64,000 bases of DNA from Thalassotalea sp. PS06. Lineage in GTDB: Bacteria; Pseudomonadota; Gammaproteobacteria; Enterobacterales; Alteromonadaceae. The stretch is from positions 3,224,001-3,288,000 of the forward strand of contig NZ_CP041638.1 of assembly GCF_007197775.1 (NCBI RefSeq), written 5' to 3'. Both the position numbers and the translations under genes were made by a program. Of this stretch, positions 54,913-64,000 are shown one piece after another; position 1 is the first letter of the stretch; the number at the start of each line of letters is the position of its first letter. The notes beneath the pieces were generated by a model. It had not been told where the DNA came from and did no database searches. It was given only the letters and a program-made list of their open reading frames with translations.

Positions 54913-56736
54913 TTATGCTTTTTTGGCGTTACGAGATTCACGCTTACGATCCGACTCTTTTAAGAACTTCTTACGAATACGGATGTTTTCTGGCGTTACT
55001 TCTACTAATTCATCGTCATCGATAAATTCTAACGCTTGCTCTAAGGTCATCTCGATTGGCGGCGTTAGTACCTGCGCATCGTCTGTACCAGAAGCTCGTA
55101 CGTTGGTTAGCTGCTTACCTTTCAAAGCATTTACTGTAAGGTCATTATCACGGCTATGGATACCGATAACCATACCTTCATAAACTTCAACACCATGACC
55201 AATCATAAGACGACCGCGCTCTTGTAGGTTAAACAGAGCATTAGTCAAAGCTTTACCGGTAGCATTAGCAATCAATACACCATTGATACGCTGACCGATT
55301 TCACCACCTTTGTGAGGACCGTACTGCAGGAAAGTGTGATAGATAAGACCACTACCTGAAGTTAAAGTCATGAACTCGGTCTGGAAGCCAATCAAACCAC
55401 GAGACGGCATGATGAAGTCCATACGGATACGACCTTTGCCATCTGGCGCCATATCAGTAAGTTCGGCTTTACGCAGACCCATTTTCTCCATGATTGAACC
55501 CTGATGCTCTTCTTCAACATCAACGGTTACGGTTTCGTATGGCTCTTGAGTCTCACCATCTTTTTCGATCATGATAACTTCGGGACGAGATACCGCTAAC
55601 TCGAAGCCTTCACGACGCATGTTTTCAATTAGGATACCTAAGTGCAATTCACCACGCCCTGACACACGGAACTTGTCCGGATCGTCTGTTTCTTCAACAC
55701 GAAGGGCAACGTTGTGAACCAATTCTTTCTGCAGGCGATCAAGAATGTTTCGTGAGGTTACATACTTGCCTTCTAAACCAGAAAATGGCGAAGTGTTTAC
55801 CTGGAAGGTCATAGTAACGGTTGGTTCATCAACAGAAAGTGCCGGTAGTGGCTCAACTTCTGTTGGGCAACAAATGGTATCGGAGATTTTCAGCTCGCCC
55901 AAACCGGTAATCGCGATAATATCACCCGCTTTGGCAGATTCGGCTTCATAACGCTCTAGACCAAGGTAACCTAAAACCGTACCCACTTTACCGTTGTGGA
56001 TACGACCATTAGCACCATGAACGGTAACCTGCTGACCTGGCTTAACGGTACCCCGAGTAACGCGACCTACACCGATTACACCAACATAAGAGTTGTAATC
56101 AAGCTGAGAGATTTGCATCTGGAACGGGCCTTCGATATCCGCATCCGGTGCCGGAACTTCTTCAACAATGGTTTCGAACAACGGTGTCATATCAGTGCCT
56201 TCTGCACCTTCTTCGTGAGATGCCCAGCCATTGATAGCTGAAGCGTAAACCACTTTAAAGTCCAACTGTTCGTCAGTTGCGCCTAAGTTATCAAATAGAT
56301 CAAATACCTGATCCATTACCCAATCAGGACGAGCGCCTGGCTTATCGATTTTGTTGATAACTACGATAGGCTTCAACCCTTGTGCGAATGCTTTTTGGGT
56401 TACGAAGCGAGTTTGCGGCATTGGGCCTTCTTGTGCGTCAACAATTAGCAGTACTGAGTCAACCATTGACATTACTCGCTCTACTTCACCACCAAAGTCA
56501 GCGTGGCCCGGAGTATCTACGATATTTACGCGATAATCGTTCCAGTCGATAGCGGTGTTTTTAGCGAGGATGGTAATACCACGCTCTTTTTCGATGTCAT
56601 TAGAATCCATCACACGATCATCAAGATCTGCGCGTGCGTCTAATGTACCTGATTGTTGTAACAGTTTATCAACCAGGGTGGTTTTACCATGGTCAACGTG
56701 CGCGATAATCGCAATATTGCGTAATTTGTCTAACAC
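54913..56736 (-). CDS. typA: Ribosome-associated GTPase TypA/BipA
   Basis: The 607-residue protein is a translational GTPase that helps assemble the 50S subunit, mainly under stress and cold. The G motifs are AHVDHGKTT (G1), RGITI (G2), [11 protein letters not shown] (G3), [10 protein letters not shown] (G4) and a G5 SAI/SAING. The C-terminal TypA domain ([13 protein letters not shown] ... [34 protein letters not shown]) is complete. Length is normal for the family. A clean terminator follows, and glnA is divergent. Confidence 0.97.
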   Translation of the reverse strand: MLDKLRNIAIIAHVDHGKTTLVDKLLQQSGTLDARADLDDRVMDSNDIEKERGITILAKNTAIDWNDYRVNIVDTPGHADFGGEVERVMSMVDSVLLIVDAQEGPMPQTRFVTQKAFAQGLKPIVVINKIDKPGARPDWVMDQVFDLFDNLGATDEQLDFKVVYASAINGWASHEEGAEGTDMTPLFETIVEEVPAPDADIEGPFQMQISQLDYNSYVGVIGVGRVTRGTVKPGQQVTVHGANGRIHNGKVGTVLGYLGLERYEAESAKAGDIIAITGLGELKISDTICCPTEVEPLPALSVDEPTVTMTFQVNTSPFSGLEGKYVTSRNILDRLQKELVHNVALRVEETDDPDKFRVSGRGELHLGILIENMRREGFELAVSRPEVIMIEKDGETQEPYETVTVDVEEEHQGSIMEKMGLRKAELTDMAPDGKGRIRMDFIMPSRGLIGFQTEFMTLTSGSGLIYHTFLQYGPHKGGEIGQRINGVLIANATGKALTNALFNLQERGRLMIGHGVEVYEGMVIGIHSRDNDLTVNALKGKQLTNVRASGTDDAQVLTPPIEMTLEQALEFIDDDELVEVTPENIRIRKKFLKESDRKRESRNAKKA

Positions 56737-56969
56737 TGTATTAGCCCTTAACTATATTTGGGCGCGTATTGTACAGCAGAGCAGTGCACAAGGAAAATTA
56801 AAATTGTACGATTAATAAAACCGATAGGTCGCAGGAGAAGTGCGCCCTGACTAGGATTTGATTTAGATATTAGTGTTTTGCCTTATTTTGGAAAAAATCC
56901 TGTGAATTCTCACTAAAATGGTACAATGAAAGAGTAGTAACTGAAATTTTCAGGATCCCCTGTCATCTA

Positions 56970-57008
56970 TGCACCATTAAGATCCACAGTTGCACCAAGC
57001 AGGTGCAA
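56970..57008. promoter_or_regulatory. NtrC-binding region upstream of glnA
   Basis: GCACCA-AGC-AGGTGC (56992-57006) within TTGCACCAAGCAGGTGCAA is an NtrC site with one mismatch to GCACCA-N3-TGGTGC. A half-site, TGCACCA, lies 20 bases upstream at 56970. They are about 70-100 bases before the sigma-54 promoter start, the usual enhancer distance. Confidence 0.8.
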
Positions 57009-57059
57009 ACCAAGCCGATATTAAATGCCCATTCCTTGATAAAACAACGGTTACAAAGT

Positions 57060-57074
57060 TGGCACGATTATCGC
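57060..57074 (+). promoter_or_regulatory. Sigma-54 promoter of glnA
   Basis: TGGCAC-N5-TCGC has the -24 GG and -12 GC exactly 10 bases apart, matching TGGCAC-N5-TTGC with one mismatch. The predicted start is near 57086, about 55 bases before the glnA ATG. Confidence 0.75.
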
Positions 57075-57141
57075 TTATGCATTGCATAGCAAATGTTAGT
57101 ACATTTTTATTTTAACCTGCAGAATAATTTCGGAGACGTTC

Positions 57142-58548
57142 ATGTCACAAGCAGTTTTAAATTTGATTAAAGAAAGCGACGTTAAGTTCGTTGATTTGCG
57201 CTTCACTGATTCCAAAGGTAAAGAGCAGCATGTTTCACTTCCTTTTCACCAAATCGATGAAGATTTTTTTGAAGAAGGTAAAATGTTCGATGGTTCTTCT
57301 ATCTCTGGTTGGAAAGGTATCAACGAATCAGACATGATTCTTATGCCTGACGCTGAAACTGCGGTACTTGACCCATTCACAGAAGAAACAACTTTAAACA
57401 TCCGCTGTGACATCGTTGAGCCTGCTACTATGCAAGGTTACGAGCGTGACCCGCGTTCTGTTGCTAAGCGCGCTGAAGATTACATGCGCAGCACTGGTAT
57501 CGCTGATACAGTTCTATTCGGCCCAGAGCCGGAATTCTTCTTATTTGACGACGTTAAGTACCACACGGATATGAGTGGTTCTATGTACAAGATCGACGAC
57601 AAAGAAGCTATCTGGAACTCTTCTACTTCTTATGAAGATGGTAACACCGGTCACCGTCCTAACGTTAAAGGCGGTTACTTCCCGGTAGCTCCAGTTGATT
57701 CTTCACAAGATCTTCGTAGCGCAATGTGTCTGGTAATGGAAGAGATGGGACTTGTTGTTGAAGCGCATCACCACGAAGTTGCAACTGCGGGTCAGAACGA
57801 AATCGCGACTCGTTTCAACACTATGGTTAACAAAGCTGACGAGATTCAAATCTACAAGTATGTTGTTCATAACGTTGCACACGCATACGGCAAAACGGCT
57901 ACTTTTATGCCTAAGCCAGTTGTTGGTGATAACGGCACTGGTATGCACTGTCACCAATCTCTGGCGAAAGACGGTGTTAACCTTTTCTCTGGTGATCAGT
58001 ACGGTGGTCTTTCTGAAACTGCTCTTTACTACATCGGCGGTATCATCAAGCACGCTAAAGCACTAAATGCTTTCACTAACGCTTCTACTAACTCTTACAA
58101 GCGTCTAGTTCCTGGTTTCGAAGCGCCAGTTATGCTTGCTTACTCTGCACGTAACCGTTCTGCTTCTATCCGTATTCCAGTAGTACCTAGCCCGAAAGCA
58201 CGTCGTATCGAAGTACGTTTCCCTGATCCAACAGCTAACCCATACTTAGCATTCGCAGCAATGCTTATGGCTGGCCTTGACGGTATCAAAAACAAGATTC
58301 ACCCAGGCGATGCAATGGATAAAGATCTATATGATCTACCAGCGGAAGAAGCTGCTGCTATCCCACAAGTTGCGAGTTCATTAGAAGAAGCTCTGGATTG
58401 TCTTGAAGCTGACATGGACTTCCTGACTGAAGGTGGTGTATTCACTCAAGACATGATCGATGCATACATTGAACTTAAGCGTGCTGACATCGAGAAGCTG
58501 AACATGACAACTCATCCAGTTGAGTTCGAAATGTACTACAGCGTTTAA
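57142..58548 (+). CDS. glnA: Glutamine synthetase, type I
   Basis: GlnA makes glutamine from glutamate, ammonia and ATP. The 468-residue protein is full length, with the Glu-rich active site (PEPEFF near 130), [23 protein letters not shown] and NRSASIRIP segments. Y397 in DLYDLPAEE is the adenylylation site of the GSI-beta form, so it should be regulated by GlnE and PII. A sigma-54 promoter and NtrC box sit upstream, and a terminator follows. Confidence 0.98.
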   Translation: MSQAVLNLIKESDVKFVDLRFTDSKGKEQHVSLPFHQIDEDFFEEGKMFDGSSISGWKGINESDMILMPDAETAVLDPFTEETTLNIRCDIVEPATMQGYERDPRSVAKRAEDYMRSTGIADTVLFGPEPEFFLFDDVKYHTDMSGSMYKIDDKEAIWNSSTSYEDGNTGHRPNVKGGYFPVAPVDSSQDLRSAMCLVMEEMGLVVEAHHHEVATAGQNEIATRFNTMVNKADEIQIYKYVVHNVAHAYGKTATFMPKPVVGDNGTGMHCHQSLAKDGVNLFSGDQYGGLSETALYYIGGIIKHAKALNAFTNASTNSYKRLVPGFEAPVMLAYSARNRSASIRIPVVPSPKARRIEVRFPDPTANPYLAFAAMLMAGLDGIKNKIHPGDAMDKDLYDLPAEEAAAIPQVASSLEEALDCLEADMDFLTEGGVFTQDMIDAYIELKRADIEKLNMTTHPVEFEMYYSV

Positions 58549-58570
58549 TCAGCAATTACTGATTACTCTG

Positions 58571-58596
58571 AAAAGCCCGCATAAGCGGGCTTTTTT
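58571..58596 (+). terminator. Terminator of glnA
   Basis: AAAAGCCCGC and GCGGGCTTTTTT pair around ATAA. It lies 22 bases after the glnA stop codon. Confidence 0.92.
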
Positions 58597-58650
58597 ATGT
58601 TTAAATTCAGAGGGTAAGCATAGATTGGTTTTTAATCGCTGATTGATACA

Positions 58651-58763
58651 TAATAATACCTATATTTCATATAGATAGAATGACCATATCAATGAAATCT
58701 ATGTTGTAACTGAACCTCTGCCTAAACTCTGAGTTGTGCACAAACTCAGTGTGATTGGTATAA
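58651..58763 (+). repeat. Dispersed repeat element, copy B
   Basis: From 58681 to 58763 this matches the window start (1-83) with few differences, in the same orientation. Here it also has about 30 bases more at the left (aatacctatatttcat). The core 'gttgtgcacaaac' and the right end 'gattggtata' are shared with the palindromic element at 27181. It fills the gap between the glnA terminator and the DUF4124 gene. Confidence 0.75.
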
Positions 58764-58845
58764 CTATTATTCTTTATTCGCTGTCTCTAGAAACTATTGG
58801 CAACGATAAAGAACGGATATTCGTTAGGTCTATGGAACCCAAATA

Positions 58846-59358
58846 ATGAAATGGATGAAACTCGTTACGATAGGCATGATTTTGCTCTGTACATTGGCGG
58901 TACAGGCAAAGTCCAGAATATACGCCTGGACCGATGAAAATGGTAACGTCGTCTTTTCCGACACCCCAAAACCCGGCGCTGAGCTTATCGAAGTGGATGA
59001 GCAGCAAACTATCATCAGCTCCGTCGACACCTCAATCCTGGATGTAACCCCGAGAGCTAAAGTCGAGGAATTTCAGGTCAGTATCACCCAACCAGAAGAT
59101 CACGCGACTATCCGTGATAATTCTGGCTCTATCTACATCTCCGGTCAGGTTTCACCGGTGTTCAAGCGTGGTCTTAAAGTTCAATTGTTTTTCAACGGCG
59201 AGCCTCATGGTGAGCCACAGACACGCTCTGTATTTATCCTCAGAAACGTTGATCGTGGCGAGCACAAAATAAAATTGGATCTAATCGACAATCAAGGCAA
59301 GGTTATTGCATCGTCCAAAGAAAGGACGATTTATTTGCACCGTGCTCGGATAAACTAA
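58846..59358 (+). CDS. DUF4124 domain exported protein
   Basis: The 170-residue protein has a signal peptide (LVTIGMILLCTLAVQA) and a DUF4124 domain at its start: SRIYAWTDENGNVVFSDTPKPGAE, a small beta unit. The middle of the mature protein has an Ig-like region (ITQPEDHATIRDNSGSIYISGQVSPVFKRGLKVQLFFNGE). A DUF4124 gene between glnA and ntrB is a recurrent arrangement in gammaproteobacteria. Its link to nitrogen control is not known. Confidence 0.9.
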   Translation: MKWMKLVTIGMILLCTLAVQAKSRIYAWTDENGNVVFSDTPKPGAELIEVDEQQTIISSVDTSILDVTPRAKVEEFQVSITQPEDHATIRDNSGSIYISGQVSPVFKRGLKVQLFFNGEPHGEPQTRSVFILRNVDRGEHKIKLDLIDNQGKVIASSKERTIYLHRARIN

Positions 59359-59418
59359 GGCACAACTCACTAAATACGTGCAATTTAAATCGCGTTTTAT
59401 TAGACTAAATCTAAGTTC

Positions 59419-59433
59419 GCACCATATTGGTGC
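59419..59433. promoter_or_regulatory. Perfect NtrC box at the ntrB start
   Basis: GCACCA-TAT-TGGTGC matches the NtrC consensus without mismatch. It ends 8 bases before the ATG of ntrB, in the leader, so NtrC bound here would block transcription rather than activate it. This fits negative autoregulation of ntrBC as known for the enterobacterial glnL promoter. Confidence 0.8.
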
Positions 59434-59441
59434 ATCCGGAG

Positions 59442-60530
59442 ATGCGATTGCACAGTTCAACCCAATTAAAAGACATACGTCGATATTACCAACAGCAGTT
59501 AGTGTCTCAGCTGGGCACCGCTGTCGTGGTATTAAACAATCGCCTGGAAATTAAATACCTCAACCCTTCCGCCGAAGCGATATTCAATAAAAGTTTAAAC
59601 CGCCTACTAGACAAACCATTTGTGGAAAGCTTTATCCACTGTTCTTTGGATGTCGAAAGACTTGAACAAGTGGTGCGTACCGGTCAGGATTTTACCGACG
59701 CTGACGTTATTCTCGAGTTTATTGATAACTCGCGGATTACCCTCGAAGTATCGGCTTCAGTGATCATGATTGATGGCAAAACCAGGGTATTGCTGGAATG
59801 TAAGCAAATCGATAAGCAGAAACAAATCAATACCGAGATGTTTCAGGAGCAGCAATGGCAAGCAGCGCGCGATTTGATTCGTGGCCTCGCCCATGAAATC
59901 AAAAACCCACTCGGAGGATTGCGAGGTGCCGCGCAATTATTGGATCGGGAGTTAACCCCGGAACAACGGGAATTTACCTCATTAATTATTGAGCAGGCTG
60001 ATCGCCTGACTAATCTTGTCGATCGCTTGTTAGGTCCAAACCAGCTACCTAATGTCACCCAGATGAATATTCACCAGGTATTGGAAACCGTATATCAATT
60101 AAAGAGGTTTGATAATGCTAAAGGCATCAAATTTATCCGCGATTACGACCCTTCAATACCTGACATTGATATTGATCCCGAGAAACTGCAGCAAACGCTA
60201 TTAAATATTATCGGCAATGCCATTCAGGTGTTGGATGAAAATGGCGAAATCACCTTAAAAACCCGGATTGCCACTAACCAAACCATTAATGGGGAAAAGG
60301 TTAAGCTGGCGATAAAAATCTCGGTTATCGATAACGGCCCCGGGATCCCGCCGGCATTGCAGGATAAGATTTTTTACCCCATGGTATCCGGTCGCGCTAA
60401 CGGCACTGGCCTTGGGCTTTCTATTGCGCAAACTCTGGTACACCAACATCATGGTAAACTCGCATGCCACAGCTATCCTGGTCGTACCGAATTTTCAATT
60501 ATATTGCCTTTACCAAAGAGACCTAATTAA
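59442..60530 (+). CDS. glnL: Nitrogen sensor histidine kinase NtrB
   Basis: NtrB phosphorylates or dephosphorylates NtrC according to PII. The protein has an N-terminal PAS domain (about 15-110; LGTAVVVLNNRLEIKYLNPSAEAIF), a DHp helix with the phospho-acceptor His in RGLAHEIKNPLGGLRGAAQ (about residue 151), and a HATPase domain (NIIGNAIQVLDENGE, DNGPGIP, GTGLGLSIAQTL). Its start is not certain: the ATG at 59442 abuts GGAG, while a TTG at 59448 has that GGAG at ideal spacing. The stop overlaps the ntrC ATG (TAATG). Confidence 0.94.
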   Translation: MRLHSSTQLKDIRRYYQQQLVSQLGTAVVVLNNRLEIKYLNPSAEAIFNKSLNRLLDKPFVESFIHCSLDVERLEQVVRTGQDFTDADVILEFIDNSRITLEVSASVIMIDGKTRVLLECKQIDKQKQINTEMFQEQQWQAARDLIRGLAHEIKNPLGGLRGAAQLLDRELTPEQREFTSLIIEQADRLTNLVDRLLGPNQLPNVTQMNIHQVLETVYQLKRFDNAKGIKFIRDYDPSIPDIDIDPEKLQQTLLNIIGNAIQVLDENGEITLKTRIATNQTINGEKVKLAIKISVIDNGPGIPPALQDKIFYPMVSGRANGTGLGLSIAQTLVHQHHGKLACHSYPGRTEFSIILPLPKRPN

Positions 60531-61927
60531 TGAACGCAGAACAAGTATGGATAGTCGATGACGACAGCTCAATTCGCTGGGTACTGGAAAAAGCTTTAAA
60601 AGGCGCCAATATCTCTGCCGCTACGTTCAGCAATGCTATCGACGTGCTAACGGCGCTGGAGATCAGCCAACCGCAGGTCATCATTTCCGATATTCGCATG
60701 CCACAAATGGATGGCATGACTTTGCTTAATCGTATCAATGAGCAAGCCCCTGATATACCCGTCATTATCATGACTGCCCACTCCGACTTGGATAGTGCCG
60801 TAAATGCCTACCAAGGCGGTGCTTTTGAATACCTACCAAAACCGTTTGATATTGATGAAGCCCAGGCTCTAATTAAACGCGCCCTTACCCACTCTCAGGA
60901 GCAATCAGCGAAAAAAGCCAAGAATAACCAACGCGGCACCGATGTGGGCATTATTGGTGAAGCACCGGCAATGCAGGAAGTGTTTCGGGCGATAGGACGT
61001 TTATCTCGTTCCAGCATCAGTGTGTTGATCAATGGTGAATCCGGCACCGGTAAAGAGCTGGTGGCAAATGCCCTGCATTTACACAGCCCACGTAAAGACG
61101 CGCCATTTATTCCATTAAATATGGCGGCAATTCCAAAAGATCTGATCGAGTCCGAGTTATTTGGCCATGAAAAAGGCGCTTTTACCGGCGCAAACTCGGT
61201 TCGTCAGGGACGGTTTGAACAAGCTCACGGTGGCACGCTTTTCTTAGATGAAATTGGCGATATGCCCCTAGAAATCCAAACCCGACTACTACGGGTACTT
61301 GCCGATGGACAATTTTATCGGGTCGGTGGCCACAGCCCGATCCAGGTAGATGTTCGCATTATTGCCGCAACCCATCAAAATCTTGAAGAATTGGTTCACA
61401 GTGGCGATTTTCGGGAAGATTTATTTCATCGTCTTAATGTTATACGCATTCAATTGCCGAGCCTAAAGGAGCGCAAGGAAGATATCGAACAATTGGCATT
61501 GCACTTCCTGTCAAAAGCCGCTGATGAGTTGGGCGTTGAATGTAAAAGTATCGATACCCAGGCATTAAAGTTTATGCAGCAATGCGACTGGCCTGGTAAT
61601 GTTCGCCAACTGGAAAATATCTGCCGCTATTTAACGGTAATGGCTTCGGGTAAAGCAATCTTATTAAGCGATTTGCCAGAAGAGTTAACCACGATTTCCA
61701 GTGCCGGAGCGAGTAGCACCAGTAATTGGCAAAGTCAGCTTTCCCTGTGGATGGATGAGCAGCTAAGTCAGGGAAATAATGATATTTTGTCGGAAGCTTT
61801 GCCTGAATTTGAACGCATCTGTCTGGACAGGGCATTGCATTTCACCCACGGCCACAAACAGGAAGCGGCGAAAAAACTGGGCTGGGGAAGAAACACCTTA
61901 ACCAGAAAGTTAAAAGACTTACACTAA
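60530..61927 (+). CDS. glnG: Nitrogen response regulator NtrC
   Basis: NtrC activates sigma-54 promoters such as glnA. The 465-residue protein has a receiver domain with D54 as phospho-acceptor (IISDIRMPQMDG), an AAA+ domain with Walker A GESGTGKE (169-176), the sigma-54-contacting GAFTGA loop (216-221) and Walker B GGTLFLDEIGDMP, and a C-terminal Fis-type HTH (KQEAAKKLGWGRNTLTRKLKDL). It is coupled to ntrB by overlap of one base. Confidence 0.97.
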   Translation: MNAEQVWIVDDDSSIRWVLEKALKGANISAATFSNAIDVLTALEISQPQVIISDIRMPQMDGMTLLNRINEQAPDIPVIIMTAHSDLDSAVNAYQGGAFEYLPKPFDIDEAQALIKRALTHSQEQSAKKAKNNQRGTDVGIIGEAPAMQEVFRAIGRLSRSSISVLINGESGTGKELVANALHLHSPRKDAPFIPLNMAAIPKDLIESELFGHEKGAFTGANSVRQGRFEQAHGGTLFLDEIGDMPLEIQTRLLRVLADGQFYRVGGHSPIQVDVRIIAATHQNLEELVHSGDFREDLFHRLNVIRIQLPSLKERKEDIEQLALHFLSKAADELGVECKSIDTQALKFMQQCDWPGNVRQLENICRYLTVMASGKAILLSDLPEELTTISSAGASSTSNWQSQLSLWMDEQLSQGNNDILSEALPEFERICLDRALHFTHGHKQEAAKKLGWGRNTLTRKLKDLH

Positions 61928-61971
61928 CGTTTAATTGATTGGTATGTAACACGGATAAGCTGCGGCTCTGA

Positions 61972-62355
61972 TTATGAATCGCAGCCCTGTTCCTGACAGG
62001 TACGGCAGCTATTACACAGCTTCAAATTCACCAGATGCGCCGCCACTAATAACGCTGCGCCGGTGATAACCATCAGAGGTTGCAAGGATTCTTCGACACT
62101 ATGCTTGTGCCAATAAATAAAGCCGCCCAAAAACAGCAGATAGAACGGATATATCTTACGATGATAACGTTTAAAACCTGAGAACAGGGCAATGGAACCG
62201 AGAATCAGGGTGGCGAGTAAAAACCAGTGTTCCGCTTCATGATCGCCGATAAAGCCTAATCCCAGCAATGACAGGGATGGCAATAATACTGGCAAAAAGA
62301 TACAGTGCAATGCGCATAAAGACGTAGCGGTTATGCCCAAACGATCTAACATCAT
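61972..62355 (-). CDS. MerC-domain membrane protein
   Basis: The 127-residue protein has four membrane helices and the MerC pattern: TATSLCALHCIFLPVLLPSL with a C-x3-H-C in the first helix, and a C-terminal LCNSCRTCQEQGC tail rich in cysteines that suits metal binding. MerC proteins carry mercury or, in chromosomal cases like this, are likely to handle zinc or other metals. No mer operon is near. It is followed by the ntrC stop in convergent orientation. Confidence 0.86.
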   Translation of the reverse strand: MMLDRLGITATSLCALHCIFLPVLLPSLSLLGLGFIGDHEAEHWFLLATLILGSIALFSGFKRYHRKIYPFYLLFLGGFIYWHKHSVEESLQPLMVITGAALLVAAHLVNLKLCNSCRTCQEQGCDS

Positions 62356-62451
62356 AAAGCTTACTTAGGTCCTGCTTGCTGGTTCTGACGAATAGATTTG
62401 TCAAGCCAACTCAGGCCAGACTTATTGCAGTCAAAGGTGAATGAATAAACA

Positions 62452-62464
62452 GTGATAATATCAC
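62452..62464. promoter_or_regulatory. 13-bp palindrome upstream of the MerC gene
   Basis: GTGATA-A-TATCAC is a perfect 6-1-6 inverted repeat about 97 bases upstream of the MerC ATG, in the gap after epmA. Its form suits a metalloregulator such as a Zur- or Fur-like dimer, but it matches no consensus I can name. Confidence 0.3.
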
Positions 62465-62505
62465 ATAAATACTCAAGTCACACTTAAATATTGTAACCTA
62501 ATTGT

Positions 62506-63477
62506 TTAACAGCGATGTAAGTCAAAGCTAATAACATCGCTAATTTGCTGTTTTCCAAGCTTCAACATGAGTAAACGATCGACGCCAACGGCAACGCCGG
62601 AACACTGCGGCAAACCGGCTTCTAACGCGGCTAGAAAACGTTCATCAATAATTTTTTCAGGTAACCCGTTTTCACGTCGCAACTCATTGTCCTTTGCAAA
62701 GCGTTGTCGCTGTTCTGATACATCGGTTAGTTCATCAAAGCCATTGGCCAGTTCCATACTGCGATAATATAACTCGAAGCGCCTGGCAACGCGTTTATCA
62801 GTAGGTTCAAGCCTGGCAAGCGCGGCCTGGGTTGCAGGGAAATGATAAACGAAGCAAGGACGATTCTGGCCAATATTCGGCTCTATCATTTGCGAGAACA
62901 TAAACTGCAACAAGGTATCTTTATTGGTTTCTTTCACTAGCCAGTCTGCCAGCATCTCTCGCTTTGCGATCAATTGCTTTAATTCTTCTACCGAAGCCGT
63001 TAAAGGATCAATGGCAATGGTTTCAATAAAGGCCTGCTGGTAACTGATTTTGTCGGCAGGTTCGGTATCTAAAAGGCATTGCATGAGTTGATCAATTTCG
63101 GTCATTAGATCTTTGTCATCAAATCCCGGTCGGTACCACTCCAACATGGTAAATTCTGGATTATGATGTCTGCCCTGTTGCTCATTTCGAAACGCTTTAC
63201 ACAACTGATAAATTGCTCCGCTGCCGGCCGCCAACAGACGTTTCATGGCAAATTCCGGCGAGGTCTGCAGAAACAATTCACAGCTATCGTTATTTGAGCT
63301 CACTGCGGCATCGAGCTCTGTAGCAAAGCTTTGCAGATGAATATCCGTAACCGTTGCCTGACTTAAACTTGGCGTTTCTACTTCCAGCACTTGTCGCTCA
63401 GCAAAAAACTGGCGAATGGCACTGATAAATTTTGCCCGCGCACGAAGCGTTTCAATTGTCGCCGATGGTTGCCACAT
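62506..63477 (-). CDS. epmA: EF-P beta-lysylation enzyme EpmA (lysyl-tRNA-synthetase-like)
   Basis: EpmA attaches (R)-beta-lysine to a lysine of elongation factor P, which helps ribosomes pass polyproline. The 323-residue protein is a lysyl-tRNA synthetase catalytic core without the anticodon domain: FFAERQVLEVETPSLSQATVTDIHL, motif 2 QLCKAFRNEQQGRHHNPEFTMLEWYRP, and motif 3 GVAVGVDRLLMLKLGK. The ATG at 63477 (MWQPSATIETL) is the standard start; an upstream start at 63525 would add 16 residues. efp is immediately upstream on the same strand; epmB is not in the window. Confidence 0.95.
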   Translation of the reverse strand: MWQPSATIETLRARAKFISAIRQFFAERQVLEVETPSLSQATVTDIHLQSFATELDAAVSSNNDSCELFLQTSPEFAMKRLLAAGSGAIYQLCKAFRNEQQGRHHNPEFTMLEWYRPGFDDKDLMTEIDQLMQCLLDTEPADKISYQQAFIETIAIDPLTASVEELKQLIAKREMLADWLVKETNKDTLLQFMFSQMIEPNIGQNRPCFVYHFPATQAALARLEPTDKRVARRFELYYRSMELANGFDELTDVSEQRQRFAKDNELRRENGLPEKIIDERFLAALEAGLPQCSGVAVGVDRLLMLKLGKQQISDVISFDLHRC

Positions 63478-63504
63478 TTGCGATTGCCTCAAAAAAACCC
63501 TTGC

Positions 63505-63536
63505 CCAAAAAACAAAGGGAGCCAAAGCTCCCTTTT
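63505..63536 (-). terminator. Terminator between efp and epmA
   Basis: On the minus strand AAAGGGAGC and GCTCCCTTT pair around TTTG and are followed by GTTTTTTGG. It lies about 22 bases after the efp stop and before the epmA start, so epmA may depend on read-through or its own promoter. Confidence 0.8.
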
Positions 63537-63557
63537 CAAAACATTCGGCTAAGCTCG

Positions 63558-64000
63558 TTACTTACCAGCGCGGGATACGTATTCGCCGCTACGGGTATCG
63601 ACTTTAACAATCTCACCAATTTGAATAAATAGCGGTACACGAACAACAGCACCTGTAGCCAGGGTTGCTGGCTTACCACCAGTACCGGCAGTATCACCTT
63701 TCAGGCCAGGGTCAGTTTCAGTCACTTCCAGCTCAACAAAGTTCGGTGGAGTTACCGTAATCGGGCTACCGTTCCACAGTGTTAATACACACAAATCGCC
63801 TTCTTTAAGCCACTTTTCATTGTCACCAACCGCTTTTGCGTCAGCTGCCAGTTGCTCAAACGTGTCATTATTCATAAAATGCCAGAATTCACCGTCATTG
63901 TATAAATACGCCAAGTCTGTTTCCATGACGTCGGCGCCTTCAACTGACTCTCCGGACTTGAAAGTTTTTTCTAAAACCTTACCTGAGATAAGTTTACGGA
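63558..64000 (-). CDS. efp: Elongation factor P (5' end outside window)
   Basis: This is the C-terminal part of EF-P, which binds stalled ribosomes at proline runs. The frame is open to the window edge, reading [23 protein letters not shown] before [21 protein letters not shown] domains II and III are complete ([48 protein letters not shown]). The first 40 or so residues, including the lysine that EpmA modifies, lie outside. An ATG at 63926 is internal, not the start. Confidence 0.96.
   Translation of the reverse strand, partial: RKLISGKVLEKTFKSGESVEGADVMETDLAYLYNDGEFWHFMNNDTFEQLAADAKAVGDNEKWLKEGDLCVLTLWNGSPITVTPPNFVELEVTETDPGLKGDTAGTGGKPATLATGAVVRVPLFIQIGEIVKVDTRSGEYVSRAGK

Overview
The window looks like a chromosome segment from a marine gammaproteobacterium, most likely of the Alteromonadales/Colwelliaceae type (inference). 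Reasons: moderate GC; glnA, a DUF4124 protein, ntrB and ntrC in a row; yihY, dtd and yiiD in Enterobacteria-like order; efp beside epmA; a hut regulon; and dispersed 'GTGGGTGTCC' and 'ACCAATTACA' repeats that I recall from that group. No rRNA, tRNA, CRISPR array, prophage or intact transposase gene was seen. Most of the window is ordinary core and niche metabolism, densely packed, with promoter-proximal regulatory sites that can be read directly.

Layout. 0.1-2.3 kb: an OsmC-YcaO fusion protein. 2.8-6.7 kb: a three-gene glucosylglycerate module (HAD phosphatase, GpgS synthase, GH13 phosphorylase) behind an 18-bp palindrome. 6.7-8.4 kb: a membrane-linked HTH regulator, a DUF3081 protein and a VOC protein. 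8.5-9.06 kb: three tandem 169-bp REP-like repeats. 9.1-10.4 kb: hutI. 10.6-15.0 kb: RND adaptor and pump. 15.0-18.0 kb: galM, an Omp85-type barrel without POTRA domains, a GNAT enzyme. 18.1-20.9 kb: two-subunit molybdenum hydroxylase (IorAB type). 21-23.1 kb: an acidic lipoprotein between repeat clusters. 23.2-27.2 kb: Fur-box-controlled ferric iron ABC transporter. 27.3-31.8 kb: NTF2-like protein, DUF3604 protein, parvulin isomerase and HupE/UreJ membrane protein. 32.2-34.6 kb: DUF3224, glutaryl-CoA dehydrogenase, a DUF2306-like membrane protein. 35.0-39.1 kb: hutC-hutU-hutH behind a double HutC operator. 39.3-45.2 kb: GNAT enzyme between inverted repeats, gamma-glutamylcyclotransferase, CPBP protease, NfeD plus two SPFH proteins, YcxB protein. 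45.2-50.6 kb: long minus-strand operon (yihY, pip, dtd, yiiD, yeeZ-like, small membrane protein, PQQ-type sugar dehydrogenase). 50.8-53.8 kb: small membrane proteins, sodB, an Sel1-like secreted protein and a lipoprotein. 53.97-54.69 kb: a decayed two-gene HTH-regulator/membrane-protein operon, found by reading frames by hand. 54.9-61.9 kb: typA, glnA, DUF4124, ntrB, ntrC. 62-64 kb: MerC protein, epmA and the 3' part of efp.

How the genes work together. GpgS and the HAD phosphatase can make the compatible solute glucosylglycerate, and the phosphorylase can recover glucose-1-phosphate and glycerate from it. Histidine is degraded through urocanate by HutH, HutU and HutI, under HutC; hutG is not in the window. 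Nitrogen status is read by NtrBC, which has boxes at both glnA and ntrB. Ferric iron uptake is under Fur. EpmA modifies EF-P, whose gene is next to it. The least understood multi-gene unit is the DUF3604-parvulin-HupE set at 27.9-31.8 kb.
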